In this document: one piece after another, positions 43,138 to 50,074 of the stretch
How the letters are laid out: each line of letters begins with the position of its first letter
Numbering within the stretch: position 1 is the stretch's first letter
Assembly (NCBI GenBank): GCA_947428935.1
Contig: CANENS010000011.1
Location: 1 to 51,195 of the forward strand
DNA from: an uncultured Candidatus Saccharibacteria bacterium
GTDB taxonomy: Bacteria; Patescibacteriota; Saccharimonadia; Saccharimonadales; Saccharimonadaceae
Reading direction: 5' to 3'
DNA: 51,195 bases
Program-made: the position numbers and the translations under genes
Notes under the pieces: generated by a model
Database searches by the model: none
The model's input: only the letters and a program-made list of their open reading frames with translations
Told to the model about the DNA's origin: nothing

Positions 43138-43166
43138 ATTGTAGCACACTTTCGTCTAAAAGTCAA
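43138..43166 (-). promoter_or_regulatory. Promoter of the 134-aa orphan gene
   Basis: Minus-strand TTGACT (complement of 43161-43166), 17-bp spacer, TACAAT (complement of 43138-43143) after TGTGC. Confidence 0.85.
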
Positions 43167-43212
43167 TAGAAAAATCCTACTTTTTGCGATAAAAGCAACT
43201 ATAATACTGGAA

Positions 43213-43236
43213 AAGCCCCCGCATCTAGCAGGGGCC
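43213..43236 (-). terminator. Intrinsic terminator of the HNR-repeat gene
   Basis: Minus-strand GCCCCTGC-TAGAT-GCGGGGGC followed by TTTTCC, 10 bp after the stop. Confidence 0.88.
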
Positions 43237-43245
43237 ACTTTCAAC

Positions 43246-44253
43246 TTACCTCACCTCCTTTTTACGCACGACCACTTCGTATTCCTGATCGCCGATCTCG
43301 ACTTCGAACTTTGCCGTCGTCTTTTTAGTCAACTTGCGGACTTGTTGCAGCGCCTTTTTCAACCCGATTTTTTCATTCACGCTGGTGACTTCTTCGAGCT
43401 TTCGCAAGAGGGAATCGAGATTAGTCGGCCCCTCTACCTTCAGATCGCCGCAATTCGCGAGATAGCGGTCGATTTCTTGATCCATGCGATAATTAACAAT
43501 CAAGGGCACCCATTTACTTATACAACCAAAACGTTTGGTTAACGTTGTAAAGGACGGATAGCCCTTTTTCTGGTCCAGATAATCACTGATCTCCCTCTGA
43601 GACGGGATCACTCCGAAAAATTCATAAATTTCACGGATGATCTCAAGACATCGTTCATTAGTAAAAAGTTGTCGTGGAAGAAGATCCGGTTCGGTCCTAT
43701 GATTTTTAGTTTTCCACTGTTTGTAAAGTTTTGACCCCATATTGCGCAAAAATTCCGCGCGGTTATCTGGCGTTACCGCCAGATAACCCTGTATACAGGG
43801 TTTCCAATTCCTTTTGCTAACCAGCGTCCGTAAATACGAATCTGGATTCGGGATGTCCAGTTCTGCTGAATACCTTGCTATTTCCTTATAAGTTGGCAGG
43901 CGATCAGTTCCAAGATGTCCCTGCAGCTTTATTAGCCCTAGAATATGTTTCTCTAGGGCAATAATGTTGGCGCTACTTGCATGGACGGCCTGCATCTCTT
44001 TAAGCTCGCATTCTTGAGCAATTTGTTCACGAGTTTCCCACGTATCTTGCATCTTTCTTTCAGCTTGATCCCAGGAGCCAAACTCTGCTATAATCCCGCG
44101 ATATTCCTCGGGCCAATTTCGCTTGAGCATAATCCAGGTCGGCCTTTTATTATTGTCGTCCCAAACCTTGAGCAGCCACATAAGCCACTTTTTCTCCCGG
44201 TAAATTCGCTCGTATTCGGCGTTTTTCTCGGCAGTAATTGTATTATCTTTCAT
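43246..44253 (-). CDS. HNR-repeat (homing-endonuclease-associated repeat) DNA-binding-like protein
   Basis: 335 aa from ATG 44253 (GGGGGA upstream). Three repeats of the form (R)xPT/Sxxxl…(pS)xxtxxxxFGswxkw are visible: KRPTWIMLKRNWPEEYRGII AEFGSWDQAE (~residues 36-66), LPTYKEIARYSAELDIPNPD (~127-160) and IPSQREISDYLDQKKGYPSF then TTLTKRFGCISKW (~213-250). Such repeats are helix-turn-helix-like units that flank homing endonucleases, but no nuclease domain is visible, so it may be a stand-alone DNA-binding protein. The end is Lys/Glu-rich with a short beta hairpin. Own promoter and terminator. Confidence 0.6.
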   Translation of the reverse strand: MKDNTITAEKNAEYERIYREKKWLMWLLKVWDDNNKRPTWIMLKRNWPEEYRGIIAEFGSWDQAERKMQDTWETREQIAQECELKEMQAVHASSANIIALEKHILGLIKLQGHLGTDRLPTYKEIARYSAELDIPNPDSYLRTLVSKRNWKPCIQGYLAVTPDNRAEFLRNMGSKLYKQWKTKNHRTEPDLLPRQLFTNERCLEIIREIYEFFGVIPSQREISDYLDQKKGYPSFTTLTKRFGCISKWVPLIVNYRMDQEIDRYLANCGDLKVEGPTNLDSLLRKLEEVTSVNEKIGLKKALQQVRKLTKKTTAKFEVEIGDQEYEVVVRKKEVR

Positions 44254-44306
44254 TCTTTCCCCCTTTCGGAACTGAGACAAGTTGTTAAATTTCTCCTCCG
44301 TCTTCG

Positions 44307-44335
44307 ATTATAGCATACAAAGCTCTAAAAGTCAA
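44307..44335 (-). promoter_or_regulatory. Promoter of the HNR-repeat gene
   Basis: Minus-strand TTGACT (complement of 44330-44335), 17-bp spacer, TGC-TATAAT (complement of 44307-44312). Divergent from the next promoter 30 bp away. Confidence 0.87.
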
Positions 44336-44364
44336 TCTACCCGTTCCGAGAGATGCTAATGTTA

Positions 44365-44393
44365 TTGACAAAACAGTGTGTTAGTGCTAGAAT
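44365..44393 (+). promoter_or_regulatory. Promoter of the degenerate Nudix gene
   Basis: TTGACA (44365-44370), 17-bp spacer, TGC-TAGAAT (44388-44393). The leader is about 138 nt and structured. Confidence 0.8.
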
Positions 44394-44399
44394 GGTATT

Positions 44400-44537
44400 A
44401 GATCCTCTTTGAGGACCAGATTTTGACGATACTCTACCTAAAAATCTACCTAGAAAACCAGGGGGAAGGATCGTCAAAAAGTAACTTTACAGATTGTAGA
44501 TGATCCTAAGGATCCATTCAGAAAGGGGGACAATATT
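44400..44537 (+). promoter_or_regulatory. Structured leader of the degenerate Nudix gene
   Basis: Three hairpins in sequence: TCCTC/GAGGA at the very start, a 10-bp TTTTGACGAT (44422-44431) / ATCGTCAAAA enclosing a purine-rich loop with AGGGGGAAGGA, and GATCC/GGATC near 44505. The true ribosome-binding site AGAAAGGGGGA follows. The enclosed purine-rich loop looks like a decoy ribosome-binding site. No known riboswitch class was recognised. Confidence 0.45.
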
Positions 44538-45167
44538 ATGTCCAAAAAGTTAGAAGTACCAACTTCGTGTTATCCGGCGGTAGAGATAAGCGTGCAGAAA
44601 TGGGTGCAGATCAATTTTGGTGCTGAGCCATGTTATGACGACGGACTGCAGCTCAAAATCGACCAGTGGGGATTGCCATGGTTTAGGGCTGGCGCCGTGA
44701 TTCGCAATGCCGAGGGGAAAATCCTCATGATGCACGAAAGCCTCGTCCAGGTCTATAAAATTAAGGACGAAAAGCTGAAGGCCGACTATCTGGCAAAAGG
44801 CTATAAACCTACTGATTGGGCGGACGAAGACGGGGGTTGGAACCTGCCGTCCGGACGATTGCGGGCTGGAGAAAGCTTTGAGGTGGGCGCGAAACGCAAG
44901 GTCCATGCCGAAACTGGCTGGGATTTCGAGCTCGGCGAGCCTATCCATATCCGTTACGGCGATAAACCAGATAATAAGTACATTTTGCCGGTTTATCTTG
45001 CGGAGGCGATCGGTGGCCCAGAACAGCACGAAGTGGCAGGGACCTCGGAGATCGGCTGGTTTTCGGTGGTAGAAATCAAGCAGATGCATCAAGATGGTGT
45101 CTTGCGCAGCCCCGAATTCGTCATGGATAGCTTGGAAGCTTATGAAAGACGTCTGACAGCGCAGTAA
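44538..45167 (+). CDS. Nudix-fold protein with degenerate Nudix box
   Basis: 209 aa. The box region reads GRLRAGESFEVGAKRKVHAE TG (~residues 98-119). The Gx5E half is intact, but REUxEExGU is RKVHAETG: the first Glu is Lys and the first of the two metal-binding Glu is Ala. It shares PWFRxGxVxRNAEGK with the 37.9-kb Nudix gene. Loss of these acids would be expected to weaken or abolish hydrolysis, so it may be a sensor or regulator using the fold to bind a nucleotide; that is inference. Strong AGAAAGGGGGA ribosome-binding site. Confidence 0.75.
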   Translation: MSKKLEVPTSCYPAVEISVQKWVQINFGAEPCYDDGLQLKIDQWGLPWFRAGAVIRNAEGKILMMHESLVQVYKIKDEKLKADYLAKGYKPTDWADEDGGWNLPSGRLRAGESFEVGAKRKVHAETGWDFELGEPIHIRYGDKPDNKYILPVYLAEAIGGPEQHEVAGTSEIGWFSVVEIKQMHQDGVLRSPEFVMDSLEAYERRLTAQ

Positions 45168-45198
45168 GTCAACGTGGGATCATTCTGTAATCAATTAC

Positions 45199-45223
45199 AG
45201 GCTTGCCTAGAATAGGCAAGCCT
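45199..45223 (+). terminator. Hairpin after the degenerate Nudix gene
   Basis: Perfect 11-bp AGGCTTGCCTA / TAGGCAAGCCT stem with a 3-nt loop, 30 bp after the stop; no clean T-run. Confidence 0.6.
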
Positions 45224-45258
45224 ACCTTCGTTTAATAGGGAATGTTATAATATAAAAT

Positions 45259-45795
45259 ATGGAAGCAGAATATAAACTATTTTTGAATGCAAGGCCGGAG
45301 CACGGCGATTTTTCTCGCATTCATGCAATTCTACTAACTGACGACCAGCGTATGCTTCTGCGTTATAAAAACGGCGAAGCACGGATTACTGGCGGTCGGA
45401 TTGATGCGGGTGACAAGGATTTGGTGACGGCTTTGAAACGTGAATTGCGAGAAGAGATTAATTGCGAAATTGACAAATGTGATTATCTGGGCTATCTGGA
45501 GGCGATTGAACCCGAATCTGGTGAGGTTGAGTATTGGGCGCGCATGGTGGCGCGAGTTTCGAAAATTGGCATGCCAAAACCCGATCCCGACCGCGCTCGC
45601 AACTGGATTTATGGCCGGGCGCTAGTTCCGCGCGAACAAGCTACGCTAGAGCTAGCCCAAGCTTCGAAATTCGCCAAAACTAACCTCGAGCTCATCGATT
45701 TAGCCTATCGAGTTGCCGCGGAGAAACATTATTTCACGGAAAAAGCAAATAACACTTCTGAGACTCTCAATCCCGAGTCGCGCGATCCGGCTTAG
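45259..45795 (+). CDS. Third Nudix-like hydrolase
   Basis: 178 aa. The box reads GGRIDAGDKDLVTALKRELR EE (~residues 50-71): the Glu of Gx5E is Asp, one residue is added before RELREE, and the terminal Gly is Asn, but the metal-binding EE is kept, so activity is plausible. It lacks the PWFR…RNAEGK start of the other two. A TATAAT (45246-45251) ends seven bases before the ATG, so the mRNA is probably leaderless. Substrate unknown. Confidence 0.75.
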   Translation: MEAEYKLFLNARPEHGDFSRIHAILLTDDQRMLLRYKNGEARITGGRIDAGDKDLVTALKRELREEINCEIDKCDYLGYLEAIEPESGEVEYWARMVARVSKIGMPKPDPDRARNWIYGRALVPREQATLELAQASKFAKTNLELIDLAYRVAAEKHYFTEKANNTSETLNPESRDPA

Positions 45796-45833
45796 AAAAC
45801 TCGAAAATTAGCCTCAAACTGTGGGCTAGACTG

Positions 45834-45917
45834 TTTCCCCCAAAAAATGTGTAAAATCACTCTCAATTTCCCCTCAAAAATGTGATTTTTTACCCTTTTT
45901 GTCGCCTGGAAAATGTG
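45834..45917. repeat. Three AAAATGTG repeats at exact 33-bp spacing
   Basis: TTTCCCCCAAAAAATGTG (45834-45851) and a two-mismatch copy (45867-45884) are 33 bp apart; a third AAAATGTG ends at 45917, again 33 bp on. They lie between the Nudix stop and the promoter at 45955, all on one strand and one DNA face, as expected for a multimeric protein-binding site. Confidence 0.6.
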
Positions 45918-45954
45918 ATCGACAGTTTAGAATTATTAAGGTACTAACGAAAAC

Positions 45955-45983
45955 TTGACAAAACTCAAAATCTGGATTATGAT
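45955..45983 (+). promoter_or_regulatory. Promoter of the 46.1-kb gene
   Basis: TTGACA (45955-45960), 17-bp spacer, TATGAT (45978-45983). Leader about 120 nt with an AGTTT/AAACT hairpin. Confidence 0.75.
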
Positions 45984-46112
45984 TAAACCATGCCTCCGGA
46001 GACTAGAAGTTTGAAGAACTGAAACTTAGTAACTCTGTTGGCTCATCAAGTACTTTTAAAGCTTCAGGGAGTGATCGAGACTATTAAAATCTTATGAAAA
46101 GGGGGAACTACG

Positions 46113-46748
46113 ATGAAAAAAGGAGTTTTTGTTAAGATTACGGGCGGTCCAAGTAACCACGATTTATTTGAGGATCGCTGTGAAAATCTGATGGACATGC
46201 GTACTCGCTGGAATATATCCTTTCCACTAGAGAAACATGTTGAGAAATATTGCATTGCGGCAGAGCGCATAACACGTGTCATGCCAGAAGATAAGATTTT
46301 TACGCTACAGGTAACCAGGTCCATTCAACGCGTCGTCAATAGTTGCGCTAGTAAAAACATATGTTTAAAGCGACGTAAGGAGAGGAAAAGCTGGACGTAT
46401 TTTATAAAGTCAGTTTCTCAGTCAAAGCTTTATGATTGGAGACCCGAATGTACTGTTTGGCGTTTTGCTGGCGGAGAAAACTCTCGGCAGATTGGCTGCG
46501 AGAGCGCCGTAATCTTCGGTGAATATGACGCTATTGAGCGGTGTGTACACGCTTTGATCGTGGTTGATCTCTCTAGACTTTCCACAGTTAAAGGCAAGGT
46601 TTCCATATTCAGTTGGAGATCTTTCTATTACCGAAGAAGAGGAGCAGCTATTGATCGACAAGTGGTAGGCACTCTTACATCGGTGAAAGCCGCTGGTTTG
46701 TCCGGCGGTTTTTTCATAATTATTTATATTAGCACTCTTGACATATGA
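46113..46748 (+). pseudogene. Unknown gene, probably frame-disrupted in its second half
   Basis: The open frame is 211 codons, with GAAAAGGGGGA before the ATG. The first ~88 residues (MKKGVFVKITGGPSNHDLFE … RVMPEDKIFTLQVTRS) look coding. Beyond ~46375 the frame turns Cys/Trp/Arg-rich and finally reads through an intrinsic terminator. Better-looking peptides appear in other frames: GEEKLDVFYKVSFSVKAL (46379-46432), MIGDPNVLFGVLLAEKTLGR (from 46432) and FPYSVGDLSITEEEEQLLID KW ending at TAG 46666-46668, 20 bp before the terminator. This fits a gene carrying several frameshifts, or sequence errors. No family recognised. Confidence 0.45.
46688..46714 (+). terminator. Intrinsic terminator of the 46.1-kb gene
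   Basis: CCGCTGG-TTTGT-CCGGCGG followed by six T. It lies inside the 3' end of the long open frame, which argues that the real gene ended earlier. Confidence 0.85.
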
Positions 46749-46766
46749 GTGCTAGTTTGCTACAAT
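46729..46766 (+). promoter_or_regulatory. CIRCE operator overlapping the dnaK promoter
   Basis: TTAGCACTC-N9-GAGTGCTAG (46729-46755) matches the CIRCE consensus at 17 of 18 half-site positions. The -35 TTGACA (46738-46743) lies in the CIRCE spacer, and TGC-TACAAT (46761-46766) follows after 17 bp. HrcA bound here would block the -35; heat shock would release it. Confidence 0.95.
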
Positions 46767-46793
46767 AGGGGTAGCTTAGCAATCAGAAGTATA

Positions 46794-46818
46794 GAGTGCT
46801 AAAAAATAAAAAGCACTC
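46794..46818 (+). promoter_or_regulatory. Second, inside-out CIRCE half-site pair in the dnaK leader
   Basis: GAGTGCT (46794-46800), 11 bp, AGCACTC (46812-46818): the same two half-sites as CIRCE but in swapped order, inside the transcribed leader. It can fold as an RNA hairpin or add HrcA half-sites. Confidence 0.6.
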
Positions 46819-46891
46819 TTGCAAAATGATTGCCAGCATAGTAAAATTAAAGTAGTTAAGTTCTAGTTTTAAGAATTGGAGGAACTAAAAA

Positions 46892-48793
46892 ATGGGAAAA
46901 ATTATTGGTATTGATCTCGGGACCACCAACTCAGCTTTTGCATATATGGTGGCGGGGAAACCCGAAGTAATCACGAATGCCGAGGGTGATCGCACGACGC
47001 CATCGGTGGTGGCGGTAACGAAGAAAGGCGAACGCTTAGTCGGGAAAGTGGCTCAGCGCCAGCGCGTCACTAATCCGAAAAATACGATTTATGGGATTAA
47101 GCGTTTGATTGGTCGTAAATTTGACGACAAAGAAGTGCAACGTGACTTAGACATTATGCCTTACAAGATCGTTAAGAAAGGTAACGGTGTTGCGGTCGAG
47201 ATGGACGGCAAAGAATATACGCCAGAGGAAATTTCGGCTATGATTCTCTCAAAAATCAAGGCGGATGCCGAAGCTTTCTTGGGTGAAAAGGTGACGGAAG
47301 CGATTATTACGGTTCCAGCTTATTTCGATGATTCTCAGCGTCAAGCCACGAAAGATGCCGGCAAAATCGCTGGTCTTGAGGTGAAACGGATTATTAATGA
47401 GCCGACAGCGGCAGCTTTGGCTTACGGTTTGGAAAATAAGAAAGACCAGCAAATTGCGGTTTTTGACCTCGGTGGCGGTACTTTCGATGTTTCGATTCTT
47501 GAGCTTGGCGATGGCGTTTTCGAAGTGAAATCCACGAACGGCGATACTCATCTCGGTGGCGAAGACTTCGACAATGTGATTGTGAACTTCTTACTCGATG
47601 AGTTTAAGAAGGAATCGGGAATTGACATCCGCAACGATGCGGCGGCTATGCAACGGGTTAAGGACGAAGCTGAAAAAGCTAAAAAGGAACTTTCTTCGGC
47701 TACTTCGACCGATATTAACTTACCGTTCTTGACCGCCGATGCGGAAGGCCCGAAGCACTTTGAGTATACTCTGACCCGCGCGAAACTGGAAGAATTAGTT
47801 AAGCCTTTGCTGAATCGTTTGGCTGAGCCAGTCGAGAAGGCTCTCAAAGATGCTAAACTGAGCGCGAAAGATATTGACGAAGTGGTGATGGTTGGCGGTA
47901 TGACCCGCATGCCAGCGGTAGTCGAAGAAGTGAAGAAGATCTTCGGTAAAGACCCGATGCAGGGTGTGAACCCAGACGAAGTTGTGGCAGTTGGCGCAGC
48001 GATTCAAGGTGGCGTGTTGCAGGGCGATGTGAAAGATGTTTTGCTGCTTGACGTTACTCCACTTTCTCTCGGCATTGAGACTATGGGCGGTGTTTCGACG
48101 AAGTTGATTGAACGCAATACTACTATCCCAACCAGCAAGTCCGAAGTCTTTTCGACTGCTGCGGATAATCAGCCACAAGTTGAAATTCACGTTCTCCAGG
48201 GCGAACGCGAGATGGCGGCCGATAACAAATCGCTCGGGCGTTTCATCCTAGATGGGATTGCACCAGCTCCGCGCGGTATGCCGCAGATTGAGGTTACTTT
48301 CAACATCGACGCGAACGGTATCTTGAATGTCACAGCGAAAGACAAGGGAACCGGCAAAGAGCAATCGATTACCATCCAGAACTCTGGCAACATGAGTAAG
48401 GAAGATATTGAAAAGGCTCAGGCTGAGGCCGAAGCTCACGCTGACGAGGACAAAAAGAAGCGTGAGACGATTGATGCCAAGAATCAACTCGAAAACGCTA
48501 TCTATCGAGCGGAAAAAATGCCGGATGAGTTCAAAGATAAGATCTCTGAGGAAGACACAACCAAGATCAAGGAAGCGGTCGAAACCGCCAAGAAGACTCT
48601 GAACGATTCCGAAGCCGATAAAGAAAAGCTCGAGACGGCGAGGAAAGAACTCGACGATGCCACAATGGGAATTGGCGCAAAGCTTTATCAAGAGAGTGAC
48701 GCCAAGGCTGGAGCGAACGATGGCGATACATCTACGTCTAGTAACTCAGATGATGGCGAAGCTGTCGAAGGTGAAGTTGTCGACAAAGATTAA
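46892..48793 (+). CDS. dnaK: Chaperone DnaK (Hsp70)
   Basis: 633 aa. ATPase domain start [90 protein letters not shown] and [17 protein letters not shown]; linker [17 protein letters not shown]; substrate domain with [20 protein letters not shown] and a helical, acidic lid and tail (ending [12 protein letters not shown]). It binds unfolded proteins in an ATP cycle. GGAGGA precedes the ATG. grpE and dnaJ do not follow, so it is a single-gene unit. Confidence 0.97.
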   Translation: MGKIIGIDLGTTNSAFAYMVAGKPEVITNAEGDRTTPSVVAVTKKGERLVGKVAQRQRVTNPKNTIYGIKRLIGRKFDDKEVQRDLDIMPYKIVKKGNGVAVEMDGKEYTPEEISAMILSKIKADAEAFLGEKVTEAIITVPAYFDDSQRQATKDAGKIAGLEVKRIINEPTAAALAYGLENKKDQQIAVFDLGGGTFDVSILELGDGVFEVKSTNGDTHLGGEDFDNVIVNFLLDEFKKESGIDIRNDAAAMQRVKDEAEKAKKELSSATSTDINLPFLTADAEGPKHFEYTLTRAKLEELVKPLLNRLAEPVEKALKDAKLSAKDIDEVVMVGGMTRMPAVVEEVKKIFGKDPMQGVNPDEVVAVGAAIQGGVLQGDVKDVLLLDVTPLSLGIETMGGVSTKLIERNTTIPTSKSEVFSTAADNQPQVEIHVLQGEREMAADNKSLGRFILDGIAPAPRGMPQIEVTFNIDANGILNVTAKDKGTGKEQSITIQNSGNMSKEDIEKAQAEAEAHADEDKKKRETIDAKNQLENAIYRAEKMPDEFKDKISEEDTTKIKEAVETAKKTLNDSEADKEKLETARKELDDATMGIGAKLYQESDAKAGANDGDTSTSSNSDDGEAVEGEVVDKD

Positions 48794-48854
48794 TCTTCTT
48801 CGGGGCAAAGCATCTCTGATTAGCGTGGAAGATTTTGGCGGGGCTATTATCAAA

Positions 48855-48884
48855 GCAAAAAGCACTCAGATTGAGTGCTTTTGC
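48855..48884 (+). terminator. dnaK terminator built from CIRCE-like half-sites
   Basis: AAAAGCACTCA-GAT-TGAGTGCTTTT, an 11-bp stem with a T-run, 60 bp after the stop. Its arms repeat the AGCACTC/GAGTGCT half-sites of the operator. 48885-49030 holds no further feature. Confidence 0.85.
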
Positions 48885-49033
48885 ATATTTCAACATAATT
48901 ACATATAGATTAAAAGTAAACATTTTGGGCGGGTACGTCTATAATATCATATTTTGAAAATCTTGCTGACAGGATCACACCCCTGTTGTAACGCCAAAAA
49001 CTCGCGAAAATTGCAAAATAACCATAAAAACTA

Positions 49034-49062
49034 TTGACAAAAATAGACACCTGTGCTACAAT
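49034..49062 (+). promoter_or_regulatory. Promoter of the 49.4-kb orphan gene
   Basis: TTGACA (49034-49039), 17-bp spacer, TGC-TACAAT (49057-49062). Transcription from about 49069 gives a leader of ~350 nt, the longest in the window. Confidence 0.87.
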
Positions 49063-49069
49063 GGAATCA

Positions 49070-49417
49070 TAAGCTTGATGAAGAAACCCGATAGGGCGAA
49101 CCCTTCATCAAAGGAACTCAAGGTTCCTTCCAAGGCTTACGGTTATATAAATATAACCCAATTCGATATAATCGAATTGAACAACCTTAGGAGCTTGAGC
49201 ACATTAAAACCCGATAGAAGTTACAAGATACTCATTACTATGTCTGTTCGCCTTAACTCTAATTTTTACCTCAATCCTAGTTTAGTTCATTGGGAACCTA
49301 GCGGGTAGCATCGAAATCATAACTCTTTTCTAATCTTATGGTTTTGGTGCTGCCTGATAGGGGAGCAGGAAAACTAAAAACAAAAAGGATAAGCCCCAAA
49401 GGGGCGGGAGGTAGAAT
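49070..49417 (+). promoter_or_regulatory. Long structured leader of the 49.4-kb orphan gene
   Basis: Contains GGAAC/GTTCC, GGTTATA/TATAACC and CAATTCGAT/ATCGAATTG small hairpins, then a nearly continuous 21-bp stem (49302-49322 with 49336-49356, G-T pairs allowed) with a 13-nt loop, and a GCCCC-AAA-GGGGC hairpin (49393-49405) touching the GGGAGG ribosome-binding site. A 77-codon frame (49075-49308) overlaps it but lacks coding character. It may be a cis-regulatory RNA or an independent small RNA. Confidence 0.5.
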
Positions 49418-49918
49418 ATGAAAAAAGTGGGCATGAACAGGTATCCGGTAAACGCAACCAGTACAAAAGTAGGCTTTTTAAAAGTCGACCTCAAAGCTGT
49501 TGAAAACTTCCCAGTAAGGCTCTCAGGAGCCGAACTGTGGGATGAAGTCGTAAAGGCCGTAGGCGAAGAAAGGGCGAGGGACTATTGTTTCCGCGCCTGG
49601 ACCAGCCTGAAGCCCGGAGGTGACCATGTGGTCACCAGGGGTGGCTATTCGTCCGAGGAGGGGCAATTCCTGGGCTATGCCCGAGGAGTGGTCGTCAGCC
49701 CGGGCGGGCCGGCTTGCATCTGGGGTGATTCGGACGCTCCGAACGCGGAGTTTGTTCACGTCAGTGAGCATGCCCGGGACTGCATTTTTGCAGTCTGCCG
49801 CACCACGTCGTGGAAGGGCAACCCAGTCTTTTGGCTGAGTGTTGTTCACGACCAGGGTGAGCAGGAGCTCGCGGAGGCCCTTGGGGTCACGCTTGATGAG
49901 CTCATCATCGCGGCGTAG
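49418..49918 (+). CDS. Orphan protein, unknown function, GC-rich (166 aa)
   Basis: No family recognised. Soluble, mixed alpha/beta: a start MKKVGMNRYPVNATSTKVGF, LKVDLKAVENFPVRLSGAEL, a Gly-rich middle (LKPGGDHVVTRGGYSSEEGQ, VVVSPGGPACIWGDSDAPNA), two Cys-containing strands (HARDCIFAVCRTTSWK) and an acidic end EQELAEALGVTLDELIIAA. Codons are visibly GC-richer (GTC, GCC, GGC, CTC) than in its neighbours, which may mean recent transfer. GGGAGG ribosome-binding site, own promoter and terminator. Confidence 0.6.
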   Translation: MKKVGMNRYPVNATSTKVGFLKVDLKAVENFPVRLSGAELWDEVVKAVGEERARDYCFRAWTSLKPGGDHVVTRGGYSSEEGQFLGYARGVVVSPGGPACIWGDSDAPNAEFVHVSEHARDCIFAVCRTTSWKGNPVFWLSVVHDQGEQELAEALGVTLDELIIAA

Positions 49919-49942
49919 CGTAGCTTTTTATCGGGAATCGAA

Positions 49943-49998
49943 ACCCAGGGTCGCGTATCACAAAATGCGCATTAGGACCCTGGGTCTTCCCATTTTTG
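49943..49998 (+). terminator. Intrinsic terminator of the 49.4-kb gene
   Basis: ACCCAGGGTC (49943-49952) / GACCCTGGGT (49976-49985) with a smaller inner GCG/CGC pairing, followed by CTTCCCATTTTT. Confidence 0.75.
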
Positions 49999-50074
49999 AT
50001 ATCTTTCATGAACGTCTAGGCGATGGCTATTCTTTATCATTAATATCAACGCCCCAGATAGCACTTCAAAACGT

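Noticed and set aside
49075-49308. 77-codon plus-strand frame in the long leader at 49 kb
   Set aside because: It coincides with hairpin-rich leader sequence, has no Shine-Dalgarno sequence and no coding-like composition; a leader peptide cannot be fully excluded.
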